Assembly (NCBI RefSeq): GCF_003323715.1
Contig: NZ_QOIN01000025.1
Span: forward strand, 62,001-126,000
DNA: 64,000 nt
Origin: Streptomyces diacarni
Lineage (GTDB): Bacteria; Actinomycetota; Actinomycetes; Streptomycetales; Streptomycetaceae
Direction of reading: 5' to 3'
The number at the start of each line of letters is the position of its first letter. Position 1 is the stretch's first letter. The translations under genes and the position numbers were made by a program. The notes under the pieces were generated by a model. That model was not told where the DNA came from. It did not search any database and saw nothing but the letters and a program-made list of their open reading frames with translations. This document shows, in pieces, positions 27,009-37,239 of this stretch.

Positions 27009-27686
27009 TCAGCCCAGATCGGGGATGCGCCAGTCGATGGGCGTGTGGCCCTGGGCGGCGACGGCCTCGTTGATCCGGGTGAAGGGCCGGGAGCCGAAGA
27101 AGCGCCTGGCCGAGAGCGGCGAGGGGTGGGCGCCCTCCACCACGGCGTGTCGCCCGGTGTCGATGAGCGGGAGCTTCTTCTTCGCGTAGTTGCCCCAGAG
27201 CACGAAGACGGCCGGATCGGGGCGCGCGGCGACGGCACGGATCACGGCGTCGGTGAACTTCTCCCAACCCTTGCCCTTGTGCGAGTTGGCCTCGCCCCCG
27301 CGCACGGTCAGCACCGCGTTCAACAGCAGCACCCCCTGCTCGGCCCACGGCAGCAGAAACCCGTTGTCCGGCACGGGGTGGCCGAGCTCGTCCCGCATCT
27401 CCTTGTAGATGTTCCGCAGCGAGGGGGGTGTCCTGACCCCGGGGCGGACCGAGAAGCACAGGCCGTGGCCCTGACCTGGACCGTGGTAGGGGTCCTGGCC
27501 CAGGACGAGGACCTTCACCTGCTCGTACGGCGTGGCGTCGAGCGCGGCGAACACCTCCTCGCGAGGCGGATACACCGGTCCCCGCTCCCGCTCCTCCTCG
27601 ACGAAGGCCGCCAGCTCCTTGAAGTAGGGCCGTTCGGTCTCCTCACCGAGAACCCCCTGCCAGGCTGGGGGGAGCATCTCCTTCAC
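27009..27686 (-). CDS. ung: Uracil-DNA glycosylase
   Basis: The 225-residue enzyme removes uracil from DNA in base-excision repair. The family A motifs are complete: GQDPYHGPGQGHGLCFS (catalytic Asp and uracil-binding residues) and the HPSPLSA minor-groove loop. GTG 27686 was chosen because GGAGG lies eight bases upstream and the length is standard. The start upstream at 27758 adds a non-conserved tail. Confidence 0.95.
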   Translation of the reverse strand: MKEMLPPAWQGVLGEETERPYFKELAAFVEEERERGPVYPPREEVFAALDATPYEQVKVLVLGQDPYHGPGQGHGLCFSVRPGVRTPPSLRNIYKEMRDELGHPVPDNGFLLPWAEQGVLLLNAVLTVRGGEANSHKGKGWEKFTDAVIRAVAARPDPAVFVLWGNYAKKKLPLIDTGRHAVVEGAHPSPLSARRFFGSRPFTRINEAVAAQGHTPIDWRIPDLG

Positions 27687-27785
27687 GCGCTGTACCTCCT
27701 GCGGTGCGGCTGGCCGGGCCCCGTGCCCGACGACCGCACCGAAGGTACCGCCCGCCACCGACAGTCCCGGACGGGAGCCGGGCGG

Positions 27786-29369
27786 CTACCAGCTCGACTT
27801 CTTGTACAGCTCCCACATCCGCATGATCACCGAGGAATCGATCGCCCATTCGACGCCCGCGACGTCCTTCTCCGAGGCGATGTAGACCTTGCCCTGCCAC
27901 AGCGGCAGCAGCCGCACGTCCCGTGCCATCAGCTTCTGGGCCTTCGCGAAGGCCTGCCCGGCCGCTCCCCGGTCGCTCTGCTTGCGCGAGGACGGCAGCA
28001 GCTCCTCGGTCAGCTCCCGGTTCCGGTAGGGGGTGCCCATCGCGTTGTCCTCGCCGACGAAGGGCGTGATGTAGTTGTCCGCGTCGGGGAAGTCGGCCGA
28101 CCAGCCGCGGCCGAAGACCGGGTAGTCGCCCTTGAGGTAGCCCTGCTGGAAGTCGTCCCAGGCGCGCGACTTGACCGTGATGTCGAAGAGCCCCGAGTCC
28201 TCCAGCTGCTGCTCCAGCTCCGCGAACTCGCGCCGTGTCGAGTCCCCGTACCTGTCCTCGGCGTACCACAGGGTCAGTTCGACCTTGTCGGTGATGCCCG
28301 CGTCGCGGAGGGTGTGGCGGGCCTTCTTCTCGTCCGGGTGCCCGTAGCGGTCGAGGAAGGCGTTGGTGTGCCCGGTGACGCCGGTGGGGACCATGGAGTA
28401 CAGCGGGTCTGCCGTCCTGTCGTAGACGTCACGCACCAGTTCGGTGCGGTCGACGAGCTGGGCGATCGCGCGGCGCACCGCCGGCTTGGCGGCCTGCTCG
28501 TCCTGCGGGTTGAAGACCAGGAAGTGCACCTCGGAGCCGGTCATCTCACTGAGGTCGACGGAGTTGTCGCCGGAGGAGCTCGCCTCCTGGAACGCGGAGA
28601 CCTGCCCGGGGGTCAGTCCGCGGTAGGTGAGGTCTATTCGCCCGGCTTTCAGGTCGCTGACCATCCGCGCCGAGCGCGAGTAGTACCGGATGGTGACGGA
28701 GTCGTTGCGCAGCTCCGCCGGGCCCTTGTAGTCCGGGTTCTTGACCAGTTCGGCCCGCTTGCCCTGCTGGTAGCTCTCCAGCGTGTAAGGACCCGACCCG
28801 ATGGCGGTGTCACCGGGGTGCAGGCTGGCGGTGGGGTACTCGTCCGGGTCGACGAGGGAGGTGGCGGGGGTGGAGAGGATATACGGGAAGGTCGCGTCCG
28901 ACTTCTTCAGGCGGAAGACCACCGTGCGGTCGCCCTTCGTGACGACCTCGTCCAGGTTGGCCAGCAGCGCCGAGGGGCCCGAGGGCGACTCGATGGACGT
29001 GGTGCGGTCGAAGGAGTGCTTGACCGCCTCGGCGTCCAGCGGTTTGCCGCTGGAGAAGGTGAGTCCCTTGCGCAGGACGCAGCGGTAGACCTTGCTGGCC
29101 GCGTCGGTGAAGCCGCACCTCTTGGCGGCGTCGGCCTCGGGCGAGGTGCCGGAGTTCGGGACGGTCATCAGCGTCTGGTAGATGTTCCTGTACAGCTCCC
29201 AGGAGCCGTCCCAGGCGGCGGCCGGATCCAGGGAGCTGGGAGCGCTGGTGGTGCCGACCACGATGCTGTGTTCCTCTTCGCCGCCCCCGGGCAGCGCACT
29301 GCACCCGGTCACGAGGGCGAGGGGAAGGATGGTCGCTGCGGCTCTCAGCAGCCCGTTCCGGTCGAACAA
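27786..29369 (-). CDS. Peptide/nickel-type ABC substrate-binding lipoprotein (SBP family 5)
   Basis: The 527-residue protein has a lipoprotein signal (LLRAAATILPLALVTGC, Cys at about residue 23) and an SBP_bac_5 fold with GTTSAPSSLDPAAAWDG, the LTFSSGKPLDAEAVKHSFDR segment and DFPDADNYITPFVG near the C-terminus. It is extracellular and should bind oligopeptides or similar ligands. TTG 29369 follows GAGGAG by about seven bases and gives the correct signal length. No permease or ATPase gene adjoins it, so it is an orphan binding protein. Confidence 0.9.
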   Translation of the reverse strand: MFDRNGLLRAAATILPLALVTGCSALPGGGEEEHSIVVGTTSAPSSLDPAAAWDGSWELYRNIYQTLMTVPNSGTSPEADAAKRCGFTDAASKVYRCVLRKGLTFSSGKPLDAEAVKHSFDRTTSIESPSGPSALLANLDEVVTKGDRTVVFRLKKSDATFPYILSTPATSLVDPDEYPTASLHPGDTAIGSGPYTLESYQQGKRAELVKNPDYKGPAELRNDSVTIRYYSRSARMVSDLKAGRIDLTYRGLTPGQVSAFQEASSSGDNSVDLSEMTGSEVHFLVFNPQDEQAAKPAVRRAIAQLVDRTELVRDVYDRTADPLYSMVPTGVTGHTNAFLDRYGHPDEKKARHTLRDAGITDKVELTLWYAEDRYGDSTRREFAELEQQLEDSGLFDITVKSRAWDDFQQGYLKGDYPVFGRGWSADFPDADNYITPFVGEDNAMGTPYRNRELTEELLPSSRKQSDRGAAGQAFAKAQKLMARDVRLLPLWQGKVYIASEKDVAGVEWAIDSSVIMRMWELYKKSSW

Positions 29370-29550
29370 CGTGCGCTCCTCAGTCGGCGGTGCCTGTCTG
29401 GCTGGTGCGGTGCCCAGGACCGCGCCGCACGAGGGCGCTGTCCAAGACGGAGAAAGCGCCATGACATTACCCCAGCCACAGCCGTATCGGAGCCCCAAAA
29501 AGCGTCCGGGCGCCGGTACTTGAGGTTCCGGCACCCGGACGGCTTCGCGA

Positions 29551-29617
29551 CGCCCCGTTATGCGCAGCGCCCCGTTATGCGCAGCGCCCGTTACTCGCAG
29601 CGCCCCGTTACTCGACG
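29551..29617. repeat. Four tandem 16-17-bp units including a gene's stop codon
   Basis: Units of CGCCCCGTTATGCGCAG type start at 29551, 29568, 29585 and 29601. The last encodes the final codons and TAA stop of the SDR gene on the minus strand, so the stop and flank have been duplicated downstream. Confidence 0.85.
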
Positions 29618-30384
29618 CCGGCGTTGAGGAACAGCCCCCCGTCCACGGTCAGCGTCTGACCGGTGATCCAGCCCGCCTCGGAGGAGGTCAGGAACGCGAC
29701 GGCGCCCGCCACGTCCTCGGGGGCGCCCAGCCGTCCCATCGGGTAGCGGGCCGCCGCCTGCTCCTCACGGCCGTCGTACAGGGCGACGGCGAACCTGGTC
29801 TTCACCACGGCGGGCGCGACCGCGTTGACCCGGGCCCTGGGCGCGAACTCGTGCGCGAGCTGGAGGGTCAGGTTGACCATCGCGGCCTTGCTCATGCCGT
29901 AGGCGCCGATGAACGGGGAGGCCGAGGTTCCGGCGATGGAGGCGATGTTGACGATGCTGCCGCCGTGCTCGCTCTGCCAGGCCGCCCAGGTGCGCTGCGC
30001 GAAGCCGAGCGCCGAGATCACGTTCGTCTCGAACACCTTGCGCGCGATGTTCAGGTCCAGCTCGGCCATCGGCCCGAACACCGGGTTCGTGCCCGCGTTG
30101 TTGACCAGGTGATCGATGCGCCCGTAGGTCTCCATCACCCGCTCGACGACGGCCGCCTGGTGTTCGAGGTCGTGTGCCTTGCCCGCGACGCCCATCGCCC
30201 GGTCGGAGCCGAGCCGCTCGACCGCCTCCCTGAGCGCGTCCTCGTTCCGCCCGGTGATGCACACCCGGTCACCGCGCGCCACCAGCGCCTCGGCGATGCC
30301 GTAGCCGATGCCGCGGCTGGCGCCGGTGATGAGGGCGACCTTCCCGCTGTCGGGGCTCCCGCCGCCCGCTGTCTGCTGTGTCAT
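29608..30384 (-). CDS. Short-chain dehydrogenase/reductase
   Basis: The 258-residue oxidoreductase has the NAD(P)-binding TGASRGIGYGIAEAL, NNAG at about residue 96, the catalytic Ser in NIASIAG and the YGMSKAA active-site Tyr-Lys pair. The C-terminal GQTLTVDGGLFL is typical. It ends 38 bp from the FabG-like gene upstream and probably shares its transcript. Substrate unknown. Confidence 0.92.
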   Translation of the reverse strand: MTQQTAGGGSPDSGKVALITGASRGIGYGIAEALVARGDRVCITGRNEDALREAVERLGSDRAMGVAGKAHDLEHQAAVVERVMETYGRIDHLVNNAGTNPVFGPMAELDLNIARKVFETNVISALGFAQRTWAAWQSEHGGSIVNIASIAGTSASPFIGAYGMSKAAMVNLTLQLAHEFAPRARVNAVAPAVVKTRFAVALYDGREEQAAARYPMGRLGAPEDVAGAVAFLTSSEAGWITGQTLTVDGGLFLNAGVE

Positions 30385-30421
30385 CTCGCTGTTCCCGCCT
30401 CTTGTCGCTTCTCGTCCGCCG

Positions 30422-31183
30422 TCAGTCGAGCGGCCCGCCGGCGATGTACAGCACCTGACCCGAGACGAACCCGGCCTTCTCGTCGGCGAAGAAGGCGACC
30501 GCGTTGGCGATGTCCGCGGGCTCGCCCACGCGCTGGACGGGGATCTGGGTGGCGGCCGCGGCCTGGAAGTCGTCGAAGCCCATACCGACGCGCTCGGCGG
30601 TGGCCGCGGTCATGTCGGTGGCGATGAAGCCGGGGGCCACCGCGTTGGCGGTGATCCCGAACTTGCCCAGCTCCTTGGCGAGCGTCTTGGTGAAGCCCTG
30701 CATACCGGCCTTGGCCGCCGAGTAGTTGACCTGGCCGCGGTTGCCCAGCGCCGAGGACGAGGACAGGTTGACGACCCGGCCGAACCCGGCGTCCACCATG
30801 TGCTTCTGGCAGGCGCGGGACATCAGGAAGGCACCGCGCAGGTGCACGTTCATGACCGTGTCCCAGTCGTCGTCGCTCATCTTGAACAGCAGGTTGTCGC
30901 GCAGCACCCCGGCGTTGTTCACCAGCACGACGGGCGCCCCCAGCTCGGCGTCGACGCGCGCGACGGCAGCCTCGACCTGGGCCGAGTCGGAGACGTCGCA
31001 GCCGACGGCGAGCGCCTTGCCGCCCTGCGCCGTGATCTCCTCGACGGTCTGTGCGCAGGCGCCCTCGTCGAGGTCGAGGACGGCGACGGCGTGCCCCTCG
31101 GCCGCCAGGCGGACGGCGGTGGCCGCGCCGATCCCTCGGGCTGCGCCCGTGACGATGGCGACTCGCTGCTCGGTGCTGGACAT
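30422..31183 (-). CDS. FabG-like 3-oxoacyl reductase (SDR)
   Basis: The 253-residue enzyme is a classical SDR with TGAARGIGAATAVRLA, NNAGVLRD, VVNLSSSSALGNRGQVNYSAAKAG and GFIATDM, which is the FabG-type signature. It probably reduces a 3-oxoacyl thioester or similar ketone with NADPH. It is the first gene of a two-gene SDR operon and shares the GQVLYIAGG end pattern with its neighbour. Whether it is the housekeeping FabG or a paralogue cannot be told here; absence of other fab genes favours a paralogue. Confidence 0.9.
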   Translation of the reverse strand: MSSTEQRVAIVTGAARGIGAATAVRLAAEGHAVAVLDLDEGACAQTVEEITAQGGKALAVGCDVSDSAQVEAAVARVDAELGAPVVLVNNAGVLRDNLLFKMSDDDWDTVMNVHLRGAFLMSRACQKHMVDAGFGRVVNLSSSSALGNRGQVNYSAAKAGMQGFTKTLAKELGKFGITANAVAPGFIATDMTAATAERVGMGFDDFQAAAATQIPVQRVGEPADIANAVAFFADEKAGFVSGQVLYIAGGPLD

Positions 31184-31345
31184 GCTGGTCTCTCCTCGGC
31201 CTGAGTGGATGAGCGGGTGAGCTGGGTGAGCAACCGCTTAGTACCTACGGCAGACGTGACGCTATGAGGCGGGCACCGCCCTGTCAACGCCGGGCCCGGG
31301 GGCCACCGGGGACACCCCTGCCGCCCCGGCCACCCCTGAGGCGGC

Positions 31346-31768
31346 TCACCGCACCAGGAGGTCCAGCAGGCGCTCGCTCTCGGCCCGCGGGTCGGCCGTC
31401 AGCCCGGTGTGCACGGGCCCCGGCTGCACGACGGTGCTGCGCGGCGCCACCAGCCACCGGAAGCGCCGCCCCGCGTCGTCACCGGCCGCCTGTCCGGCCC
31501 GCGCGCCCCCGTCGCACACACTCTCCACGGCGCGCAGCGCGGCCCGCACCCCCCGGACGTCGGCACACGGGTCGAGGGCGAACAACCGGTCCTCGTCGAG
31601 ATGGGTGCGGGCGGCGAGGAAGGAACGGGCCCGGCAGTAGACGAGAAGGCCCGCGTTGATGAACTCACCGCGTTCGATGTGGGGAACGACACGCAGCAGC
31701 GCGTACTCGAACACGTCGAGGTCACCGCGCGCCCCCACCGGGGTCCCCGGTGTCGTCGTGCGTGTCAC
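31346..31768 (-). CDS. DUF3037 protein, partner of HipA-like kinase
   Basis: The 140-residue protein matches DUF3037: FEYALLRVVPHIERGEFINAGLLVYCR near residue 16 (quoted as two motifs, FEYALLRVVPHIERGE and FINAGLLVYC) and LDEDRLFALDP are its recognisable segments. GTG 31768 overlaps the HipA-like stop (GTGA), so the two are translationally coupled. DUF3037 and HipA-like kinases are commonly paired in bacteria, which suggests a shared, still unassigned function. Confidence 0.85.
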   Translation of the reverse strand: MTRTTTPGTPVGARGDLDVFEYALLRVVPHIERGEFINAGLLVYCRARSFLAARTHLDEDRLFALDPCADVRGVRAALRAVESVCDGGARAGQAAGDDAGRRFRWLVAPRSTVVQPGPVHTGLTADPRAESERLLDLLVR

Positions 31769-32583
31769 TTGATCTCGCCGTCCTTCCCGGTCAGCCACCC
31801 CGGCGCCTGGGAGGGCCGGTCCTCGCTCGGCTCGCCGACCGTGATCCGCTCATGGATCGTACGGGCGCGCGCCGCCAGTACCCGGACGTACGCGGCGCGT
31901 ACCTCGTCCGGGTTCTCGAAACCCGGTTCGTCCTCCAGCCACACGTCGGGAACGTCCGCGGCACACTCGGCCAGCAGATCGGCCGTGACCCGCGGCGCGA
32001 GCTCGGCGGCCGCCTCCTCGACGAGCGGACCGGCCGAGGCCAGCGCATGGTCGGAGGCGTCGTAGGGGCGGTCGGCGGCGGCCTGCGCGGTGGGCCAGTT
32101 GTGGTGGAAGATCAGCGTCGCGCCGTGGTCGATCAGCCACAGGTCGCCGTGCCACACCAGCATGTTGGGGTTGCGCCAGGAGCGGTCGACGTTGTTCACC
32201 AGCGCGTCGAACCACACCACGCGGCCCGCCTCGGCGGGGTCGGCCCGGTAGGCGAGCGGGTCGAAGCCGAGCGAACCCGGCAGGAAGTCCATGCCGAGGT
32301 TGAGCCCACCGCTCGCCTTCAGCAGCTCCTGCACCTCCTCGTCGGGCTCCGTCAGGCCGATCACCGGGTCGAGCCAGAGGCCCACCAGGTCGGGCACGCG
32401 GAGCCCGAGCCGCCGGGCCAGCCCTCCGCACAGCACCTCGGCCACCAGCGTCTTGCGGCCCTGCCCGGCTCCGGTGAACTTCATGACGTAAGTGCCCAGG
32501 TCATCGGCCTCGACGAGCCCGGGGAGGGAGCCACCCTCCCGCAAGGGTGTGACATAGCGGGTGGCTGTGACTTCTGGAAGCAT
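31765..32583 (-). CDS. HipA-like kinase (HipA_2 family)
   Basis: The 272-residue product resembles the compact HipA_2 kinases rather than full HipA toxins. YVMKFTGAGQGRKTLVAEVL near residue 32 carries the ATP-binding Lys, WFDALVNNVDRSWRNPNML provides the catalytic Asp-Asn loop, and LWLIDHGATLIFHHNW contains the metal-binding Asp. No HipB-type antitoxin is adjacent; the downstream partner is DUF3037. A frameshifted integrase ends only five bases upstream of the start, so the pair lies at an element boundary. A toxin or substrate-modifying role is possible but not shown. Confidence 0.85.
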   Translation of the reverse strand: MLPEVTATRYVTPLREGGSLPGLVEADDLGTYVMKFTGAGQGRKTLVAEVLCGGLARRLGLRVPDLVGLWLDPVIGLTEPDEEVQELLKASGGLNLGMDFLPGSLGFDPLAYRADPAEAGRVVWFDALVNNVDRSWRNPNMLVWHGDLWLIDHGATLIFHHNWPTAQAAADRPYDASDHALASAGPLVEEAAAELAPRVTADLLAECAADVPDVWLEDEPGFENPDEVRAAYVRVLAARARTIHERITVGEPSEDRPSQAPGWLTGKDGEIK

Positions 32584-32587
32584 TCCA

Positions 32588-33045
32588 TCAGGCTATACGG
32601 CTGCGTGGTCTTGAAATCCACGCAGACTGGTACGGCCCGACCTCGACGATCCGCCCCGACCGGCTCTGGGGAGAATCTGGGGAGTTTCGGCCGCCGGCCA
32701 CAGGCACCTGCTCCGCGCCCTCGAACAGCGTGTCGATGGCACGGCGGCCCCTGTGACCGGCCTCCGGCATGAAGTGCGCGTAATGGTCCAACGTGATCGT
32801 CGGCGACGAGTGCCCCAGCCACCGGGCGAGGGTGACCACGGACTCCCCCGCTTCCAGCATGGTCGAGGCACAGGTGTGCCGGAGCACGTGGAAGCCGTCC
32901 TGGGGAGCCGCGACCCACTGCCAGGGCTTCGCCCCTTGCCCCTCGGCGGAATGACCCCGGCCTTCGCCAGCGCCGGCTTCCACGTGTAGGTGTTCCACGT
33001 GTTCGCGGCGGTCGCGTTACCGAAGCGGGTCGCGAGCAAGAGAGG
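32588..33045 (-). pseudogene. Tyrosine-recombinase (phage integrase) remnant, frameshifted
   Basis: The C-terminal catalytic part of a tyrosine recombinase is split between two frames. One frame encodes RFGNATAANTWNTYTWK and PALAKAGVIPPRGKG. About 32940 the match moves to another frame with GFHVLRHTCASTML, LARWLGHSSPTITLDHY and FMPEAGHRG, carrying the Arg, His and Tyr of the active site. The N-terminal two-thirds are absent. This marks an old integrated element beside the HipA-like pair. Confidence 0.82.
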
Positions 33046-33248
33046 GAAACGTCTTGCGCGGCCTGTCCGCCCCCGGAGCCCCCACGGGAGCTCGACCTCT
33101 CAAGTACAAGGAGACCGCGCGCGGCGAGCTCGCGGTGAACGTCGGGCATGAGGTCGAAGGTGGAGGCCCATCGGGGCGATGCCGGGCGTGAAGCGTTGCC
33201 GAGGGACGACCAGGCGTTGGTGAGGAGCGGAGCGGTTGCCGTGCCGGG

Positions 33249-34100
33249 TCAGGGGGTGAGGGCGTACTCGGTGAAGTGGCCGCAGGCGGTGAACCCGAGG
33301 CGGCGGTAGACGGGTTCTCCGTCGGCGGATGCCTGCAGCACCGCGGTCTCGTAGCCCGCGTCCCGGGCGGTGTGCAGGGTGGCCGCGGTGATGGCGCCGC
33401 CATAGCCGCGGCGGCGGTCGGTGGCGAGTGTGGCGATGTTGTAGATGCCGGCGACACCCGCGTGCAGGAACACCTCGGCCGAGCAGACGGGGCGGCCATC
33501 GAGGTAGCCGACCAGGTAGCGGGCGGGGCAGTCGGCGGTGAGGGCCGAATCGGCGGCGTCGGCGAAGAACTGTCGCACCGTTGCGGCGGGCGGGTTCCAG
33601 TTCGCGGCGAGGACCGTGGCGTAGTCGGCGAGCTGTTCCGGGGTGGTGGCCGGGCGGATCTCCAGGCCGTCGACGTGCGCGTCGGGTAGGGGGTCGCTCA
33701 GGTCCTTCCACATGCCCGCCTCCGTTTCCGACGCCTCCAGGCCGGCGGACTGAAGATGCTCGGCGAGATTCTCCGGCGTGGAAGCGGGGCCCACCCACCA
33801 GGAGAAGGGGCGGCCGGTGGCGGCCAGGGTCCGGGCCGTCTCCGCGGCGCGGGCCGGGGCGGTGCCCGGGGTGAAGCGGGCCGTGGCGACGATGTTGAAG
33901 GTGTCGTCGTCGAGACCGCTGTCGGCGATCAGCAGGTCGCCGGTCTCGGTGACGGACGCGCCCTTCAGGGTTCGGTGCAGGTGGCAGGCGTGCTCGGCGA
34001 GATTCTGCTCCATCACGAGCGGAAGGTCGGATTCATTGGCGGACCGGATGTGCATGGGCTTCATGATGATCCATCCCAGCATGCCCTCTGGGGTGCTCAC
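33249..34100 (-). CDS. GNAT-family N-acetyltransferase
   Basis: The 283-residue product has a less conserved N-terminal half and a typical GNAT C-terminal half with [18 protein letters not shown] (acetyl-CoA loop) and [14 protein letters not shown] near the end. The tandem organisation resembles two-domain GNATs. The start could be GTG 34100, used here, or internal ATGs at 34082 or 34064 ([15 protein letters not shown]). Substrate unknown. Confidence 0.85.
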   Translation of the reverse strand: MSTPEGMLGWIIMKPMHIRSANESDLPLVMEQNLAEHACHLHRTLKGASVTETGDLLIADSGLDDDTFNIVATARFTPGTAPARAAETARTLAATGRPFSWWVGPASTPENLAEHLQSAGLEASETEAGMWKDLSDPLPDAHVDGLEIRPATTPEQLADYATVLAANWNPPAATVRQFFADAADSALTADCPARYLVGYLDGRPVCSAEVFLHAGVAGIYNIATLATDRRRGYGGAITAATLHTARDAGYETAVLQASADGEPVYRRLGFTACGHFTEYALTP

Positions 34101-34483
34101 AGGTCCTTTTTCCGTACCTGTGAACGGGCCGTCGTCGCGCGGTCAGTGCGCGAGCCTCGTGGCTCACGCCTCGGACGCAGCCCTCACCCAGGACGCCACC
34201 GTGATGACACGACCCCGGGAGCAGGTACGGCGGACAGCGTCGTCCCGTTCTTTCCGCCACGCCACCGGCGATGCCCACGATGGCGACATTCATAGGTGTC
34301 GCTCTCCTTGATTGGTGCCGGCCGGAGCCGGCGGTGGAAGGGTGCGGGGTTTCTCGTCTCCGGTGGCAGTGAACGGGCTACTGCCGCTGGTGCCGGCCGT
34401 GTGCCCCGCGGGCCTCGGGCTCGTCCCGGTGGGCCCGCGGGGTAAGTGGTTGGTGTGCGGGGTGGTGTCGGTTGGGATATGGG
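34101..34483. other. Intergenic stretch without a supported gene
   Basis: A minus-strand segment starting at 34293 encodes MNVAIVGIAGGVAERTG, similar to the first strand of an NAD(P)-binding protein, but homology stops after about 17 residues. The rest shows nothing recognisable. Confidence 0.35.
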
Positions 34484-35191
34484 TTATACGCGGGCTTCGT
34501 CGACCTGGTTGACCAGGGTGAGGAGGGTGAGGAGGGCGTCGGCGGCGGGGCCGGAGGAGGCGGGGCTCTGGCCAGTGATGAGGAGGCCGTCGATGACGAC
34601 GTAGGGCTGCCAGTTGTCGGTCTTGGAGTAGTCGGCGCCGAGCTTGTTGAGTTCGTCCTCGACGAGGAAGGGGACGATGTCGGTGAGGCCGGCGTCGGCT
34701 TCCTCGCCGTTGGTGAAGCCGGTGACCTTGCGGCCGCGGACGAGGGGGGTGCCGTCGGGGTTGGTGACGTGGCGCAGGGTGCCGGGGGCGTGGCAGACCA
34801 GGGCGAGGGGCTTACCCGCGCGCAGGACGGTTTCGATGAGTTGGACGGAGGTGGGGTCTTCGGCCAGGTCCCACAGGGGGCCGTGGCCGCCGGGGTAGAA
34901 GACGGTGTCGAAGTCGTCGGCGGAGACGGTGTCGAGCCGCACGGTGTGGGCGAGGTCGGCCATGGCTGCGGGGTCGGCCTCGAAGCGGCGGGTCTCGTCG
35001 GTCTGGAAGGCGGGTTCGTTGCTCTTGGGGTCCAATGGGGGCCTGCCGCCCTGGGGAGAGGCGAGTACGACTTCGGCGCCGGCTTCCTTGAAGCGGTAGT
35101 AGGGGGCGGCGAGTTCCTCCAGCCAGAATCCGGTCTTGCGGCCGGTGGTGCCGAGCTCGTCGTGCGAGGTGAGAACGATGAGGATCTTCAT
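34484..35191 (-). CDS. DJ-1/PfpI-superfamily (Hsp31/GATase1-like) protein
   Basis: The 235-residue protein is a class I glutamine amidotransferase-like DJ-1/PfpI member. The nucleophile elbow is LVCHAPGTLRHV with the catalytic Cys, the Glu of the triad region is in EELAAPYYRFKEAGAEV, and FYPGGHGPLWDL is a typical loop. Relatives act as glyoxalase III, chaperone or deglycase proteins under carbonyl stress. ATG 35191 is 19 bp from a 16-bp operator shared with the neighbouring TetR and hydrolase genes, so it probably belongs to that regulon. Confidence 0.9.
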   Translation of the reverse strand: MKILIVLTSHDELGTTGRKTGFWLEELAAPYYRFKEAGAEVVLASPQGGRPPLDPKSNEPAFQTDETRRFEADPAAMADLAHTVRLDTVSADDFDTVFYPGGHGPLWDLAEDPTSVQLIETVLRAGKPLALVCHAPGTLRHVTNPDGTPLVRGRKVTGFTNGEEADAGLTDIVPFLVEDELNKLGADYSKTDNWQPYVVIDGLLITGQSPASSGPAADALLTLLTLVNQVDEARV

Positions 35192-35209
35192 GGTGCACAC
35201 TTCCCTCTG

Positions 35210-35225
35210 AGTAGACCGGTCGACT
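35210..35225. promoter_or_regulatory. TetR operator copy 1 (DJ-1 promoter)
   Basis: AGTAGACCGGTCGACT is palindromic except for one central-arm pair. It lies 19 bp upstream of the DJ-1 start and matches two further copies at 35885 and 36821. Confidence 0.82.
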
Positions 35226-35277
35226 CTGGTGAGACACGCAAGAAGACCGGTGTGACCGGATACTGGCGTTCTTCGTT

Positions 35278-35865
35278 CTACAGGTGCAGGAGTTGACGGG
35301 TGACCGTCATAGTGGTGTCCAGTGGGCCGAGGTGGCGGTGAATCTTGACCAACACGCTTGCCCCGAGCCACATGTCGTAGAGGGCCTGAGCGGTGTCGCG
35401 GGCGGAGGCGTCGGTCGTGAGCGATCCGTCCTCGAGGCCGGCCGCGATCGTCCGCTCCAGACGGTCGATGACGGCGGTGGTGCCTTCCTTCAGGGCGATC
35501 CGCATCACCTCCGAGAGGTCGGAGACCTCCGCGCCGAGCTTGACGACCAGGCACTTGCCCTGGCATTCGTCGACGCTCTGCGTCTCGTACCAGTTCTGCC
35601 AGTAGTTCGTCAGCCGCTGCGCCGAGGTCAGGTCGGGCTCGGCGAGGGTGCGGTCCATGTCCGCCAGGTAGTCGGTGAAGTAGGCCCGAATCATGGCCTC
35701 GCCGAAGGCGTCCTTGGAGCCGAAGAAGTGATAGAACGACCCCTTCGGCACTCCGGCCGCGGAGAGGACTTCGTTGATGCCCACCGCGGAGAATCCCTTG
35801 CGAGCCATGATCCGCTGGGCGGCGTTGAGGATGCTGCGGCGAGTGTCGCCCTGGACGCGAGGCAT
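35278..35865 (-). CDS. TetR-family regulator of the DJ-1/hydrolase genes
   Basis: The 195-residue regulator has the N-terminal helix-turn-helix (SILNAAQRIMARKGFSA, GINEVLSAAGVPKGSFYHFF) and a C-terminal domain with CQGKCLVVKLG, whose Cys pair is typical of the YxaF/LmrA/NemR-like TetR groups that can sense electrophiles. ATG 35865 is the family start. It lies between the DJ-1 gene and the alpha/beta hydrolase, all three transcribed leftward from separate promoters that each carry the same operator. Confidence 0.93.
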   Translation of the reverse strand: MPRVQGDTRRSILNAAQRIMARKGFSAVGINEVLSAAGVPKGSFYHFFGSKDAFGEAMIRAYFTDYLADMDRTLAEPDLTSAQRLTNYWQNWYETQSVDECQGKCLVVKLGAEVSDLSEVMRIALKEGTTAVIDRLERTIAAGLEDGSLTTDASARDTAQALYDMWLGASVLVKIHRHLGPLDTTMTVTRQLLHL

Positions 35866-35884
35866 GGATCCCACTCTATCACCC

Positions 35885-35900
35885 ATTAGACCGGTCGACT
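35885..35900. promoter_or_regulatory. TetR operator copy 2 (autoregulatory)
   Basis: ATTAGACCGGTCGACT differs from copy 1 at one position and is 20 bp upstream of the TetR start. Confidence 0.82.
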
Positions 35901-35929
35901 AGTTGGCAGCTGTCGCACACTCCGGTGCG

Positions 35930-37239
<1,310 letters not shown>

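Noticed and set aside
33045..33150. Plus-strand fragment LKYKETARGELAVNV
   Set aside because: It looks like a protein C-terminus, but I cannot identify the family or find the upstream part.
34200..34293. MNVAIVGIAGGVAERTG-type NAD(P)-binding N-terminus on the minus strand
   Set aside because: Similarity ends after about 17 residues, so it is too short to call a gene or pseudogene.
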